Part shown: piece by piece, positions 5,424-6,222 of the stretch
How positions within the stretch are numbered: position 1 is the stretch's first letter
Layout of the letters: each line of letters begins with the position of its first letter
Assembly (NCBI GenBank): GCA_024277955.1
Contig: JAJRUE010000160.1
Coordinates: 1 to 6,222 of the forward strand
Source of the DNA: Alphaproteobacteria bacterium
GTDB taxonomy: Bacteria > Pseudomonadota > Alphaproteobacteria > Rhodobacterales > Rhodobacteraceae
Length of the DNA stretch: 6,222 nucleotides
Direction of reading: 5' to 3'
Program-made: the position numbers and the translations under genes
The notes under the pieces: generated by a model
The model's input: only the letters and a program-made list of their open reading frames with translations
Database searches by the model: none
What the model was told of the DNA's origin: nothing

Positions 5424-6083
5424 TCAGTCGGCGGGGTCGTGTTCGCGCCGGTAGACCGCGCGCCGCCGACGGCGGATGCGGGGGCGGTCGATATGTGAAA
5501 ACGCCAGCAGCCACAGGGCGTTGGCGCTGATCAGCACAAGGCCCGAAAGCTCCATCACCCAGTTCAGCCGGATGTTTGCGATGCGGGTGTTGATCACCGC
5601 GTCGAAATTGTGCCAGCCCACCGCGCGCACCAGCACGAAGCCGAAGACAAAGGTCATCCCCAGCAGCGCCAGCCAGTTGCGTTTCCAGTCGCGCCGCAGT
5701 TTCCACAGGAAAAACGTGCCCACAAGCAGCGCCGCCAGCCCCATCGCCAGCACAACCTTGTATTGAAAGGCGCGGCGGTCTTCGTACCAGCCCTGCAGCT
5801 TGGCGGCGCAGCGCGCGGTGGCGGTCAGGAAGGACTGCAGGTCGAGCTGTTTGTTGACGCCCAGAAACAGCATCATCCAGACCAGCAGCAGCCAGAAAAA
5901 GCGCATCGGGCGGCGGGACGAGTCGGTCTTGCGCACCACCAGCGCGCTGAGGGCGAACACCGCGAAATAGGCGCCCACCGTCACCCAGCCCATCACGTTG
6001 GGGTCGCCGATCTTCGGCTGCCAACGCTCGAAGGTGCATTGGAACAGGGTCTGCGCGTCAAGTCCTTCCAGCAATCGGGCCAT
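5424..6083 (-). CDS. Conserved-looking five-helix membrane protein of unknown function
   Basis: I cannot assign a function. From ATG 6083 the protein has 219 residues and about five membrane helices, near 30-50, 61-78, 108-127, 136-155 and 177-196. A strongly basic C-terminal tail follows (PRIRRRRRAVYRRE, from 201). Distinctive polar patches at helix edges look like family motifs: WQPKIGDP (21-28), LGVNKQLDLQ (74-83), GWYEDRR (98-104), VRAVGWHNFD (152-161) and NWVMELSG (174-181). The open frame extends to 6206, but only through TTG and GTG codons into leuD upstream sequence. ATG 6083 has AAGG too close (one base), so a TTG at codon 4, about nine bases from that AAGG, or the GTG at 6113 preceded by GGGCAGG are alternatives. 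It sits antisense between leuC and leuD and converges with leuC. No enzyme signature is visible. Confidence 0.8.
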   Translation of the reverse strand: MARLLEGLDAQTLFQCTFERWQPKIGDPNVMGWVTVGAYFAVFALSALVVRKTDSSRRPMRFFWLLLVWMMLFLGVNKQLDLQSFLTATARCAAKLQGWYEDRRAFQYKVVLAMGLAALLVGTFFLWKLRRDWKRNWLALLGMTFVFGFVLVRAVGWHNFDAVINTRIANIRLNWVMELSGLVLISANALWLLAFSHIDRPRIRRRRRAVYRREHDPAD

Positions 6084-6146
6084 TCCTTTGCTTGCCGATG
6101 TCCTGGCTGCCACCCTGCCCCATTCTGCCGCCCCGGCCAAGATGCC

Positions 6147-6174
6147 TTGAACCGGCGGCGGGTTGCTGTAAAAC
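6147..6174 (+). promoter_or_regulatory. Putative promoter for leuD
   Basis: TTGAAC (6147-6152, 4 of 6 to the -35) and TAAAAC (6169-6174, 4 of 6 to the -10) are separated by 16 bases. A start near 6181 would give a leader of about 25 bases that carries the leuD ribosome binding site. Because an opposite-strand gene separates leuD from leuC, an own promoter is expected. Pattern-based only. Confidence 0.4.
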
Positions 6175-6205
6175 CACGCCAGGCGGATGCACAGGAGACG
6201 GCGCA

Positions 6206-6222
6206 ATGGACAAGTTCGAAAA
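6206..6222 (+). CDS. leuD: 3-isopropylmalate dehydratase small subunit, first codons only
   Basis: Only 17 bases are inside the window: ATG followed by codons for Asp-Lys-Phe-Glu and two further bases. MDKFE resembles the usual LeuD N-terminus (M-x-KF-x, leading into the LTGIAAPLP-type region). A strong AGGAG (6193-6197) lies eight bases upstream. Downstream of leuC, the partner subunit is the natural expectation. LeuD supplies the swivelling domain that completes the active site of isopropylmalate isomerase. The call rests on context plus five residues, and the rest of the gene is outside the window. Confidence 0.8.

Noticed and set aside
3757..6039. 760-codon open frame on the minus strand antisense to leuC
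   Set aside because: It runs opposite the unmistakable leuC and across the intergenic gap and the membrane gene in another frame. The composition is that of an antisense GC shadow, with no recognisable domain.
6114..6206. N-terminal extension of the membrane protein to residues upstream of GTG 6113
   Set aside because: The extension would use a TTG at 6206 on top of the leuD start, and its translation shows no helix or motif. It looks like non-coding upstream sequence.

Overview
The window is a GC-rich stretch of an alphaproteobacterial chromosome. It most likely comes from the Rhodobacterales (Rhodobacteraceae in the broad sense). This placement rests on protein style, on the rsfS-rlmH-gpmI order, on the leuC / small membrane protein / leuD arrangement, and on an intergenic element after leuC that I recognise from memory in that group. 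It is inference, not a database result. Most of the window is ordinary conserved housekeeping DNA, and I see no phage, transposon, CRISPR, tRNA or rRNA.

Left block, minus strand, read right to left: a large MscS-type mechanosensitive channel (3706-2378), then a 125-bp gap with a plausible promoter, then rsfS (ribosomal silencing factor, 2252-1818). rlmH (23S rRNA pseudouridine-1915 methyltransferase, 1818-1348) follows, with its start codon overlapping the rsfS stop by one base. After a 129-bp gap comes gpmI (cofactor-independent phosphoglycerate mutase, from 1218 leftward, cut by the window edge). rsfS and rlmH both act on the large ribosomal subunit. gpmI is a glycolytic gene that may be co-transcribed or have its own promoter. 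The rlmH-gpmI gap holds two directly abutting 24-nt hairpin units whose arm differences are all compensatory.

Right block: leuC (3943-5349, plus strand) encodes the iron-sulfur large subunit of isopropylmalate isomerase, and leuD, the small subunit, begins at 6206 and runs off the window. Between them, on the opposite strand, is a gene for a five-helix membrane protein of unknown function (6083-5424). leuC and this gene converge on a 74-bp gap containing a terminator-like, probably dispersed, repeat. leuD has its own good ribosome binding site and a plausible promoter. The 236-bp divergent region between the channel gene and leuC contains overlapping inverted repeats, a weak promoter candidate and a possible 27-residue small ORF.

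The points most worth a second look are the covarying tandem palindromes, the ambiguous rsfS start with a possible coupled upstream ORF, the separation of leuC from leuD by an antisense membrane gene, and the repeat after leuC. Several very long open frames antisense to the real genes are judged to be GC-driven shadows. No stretch longer than 300 bases lacks a gene.
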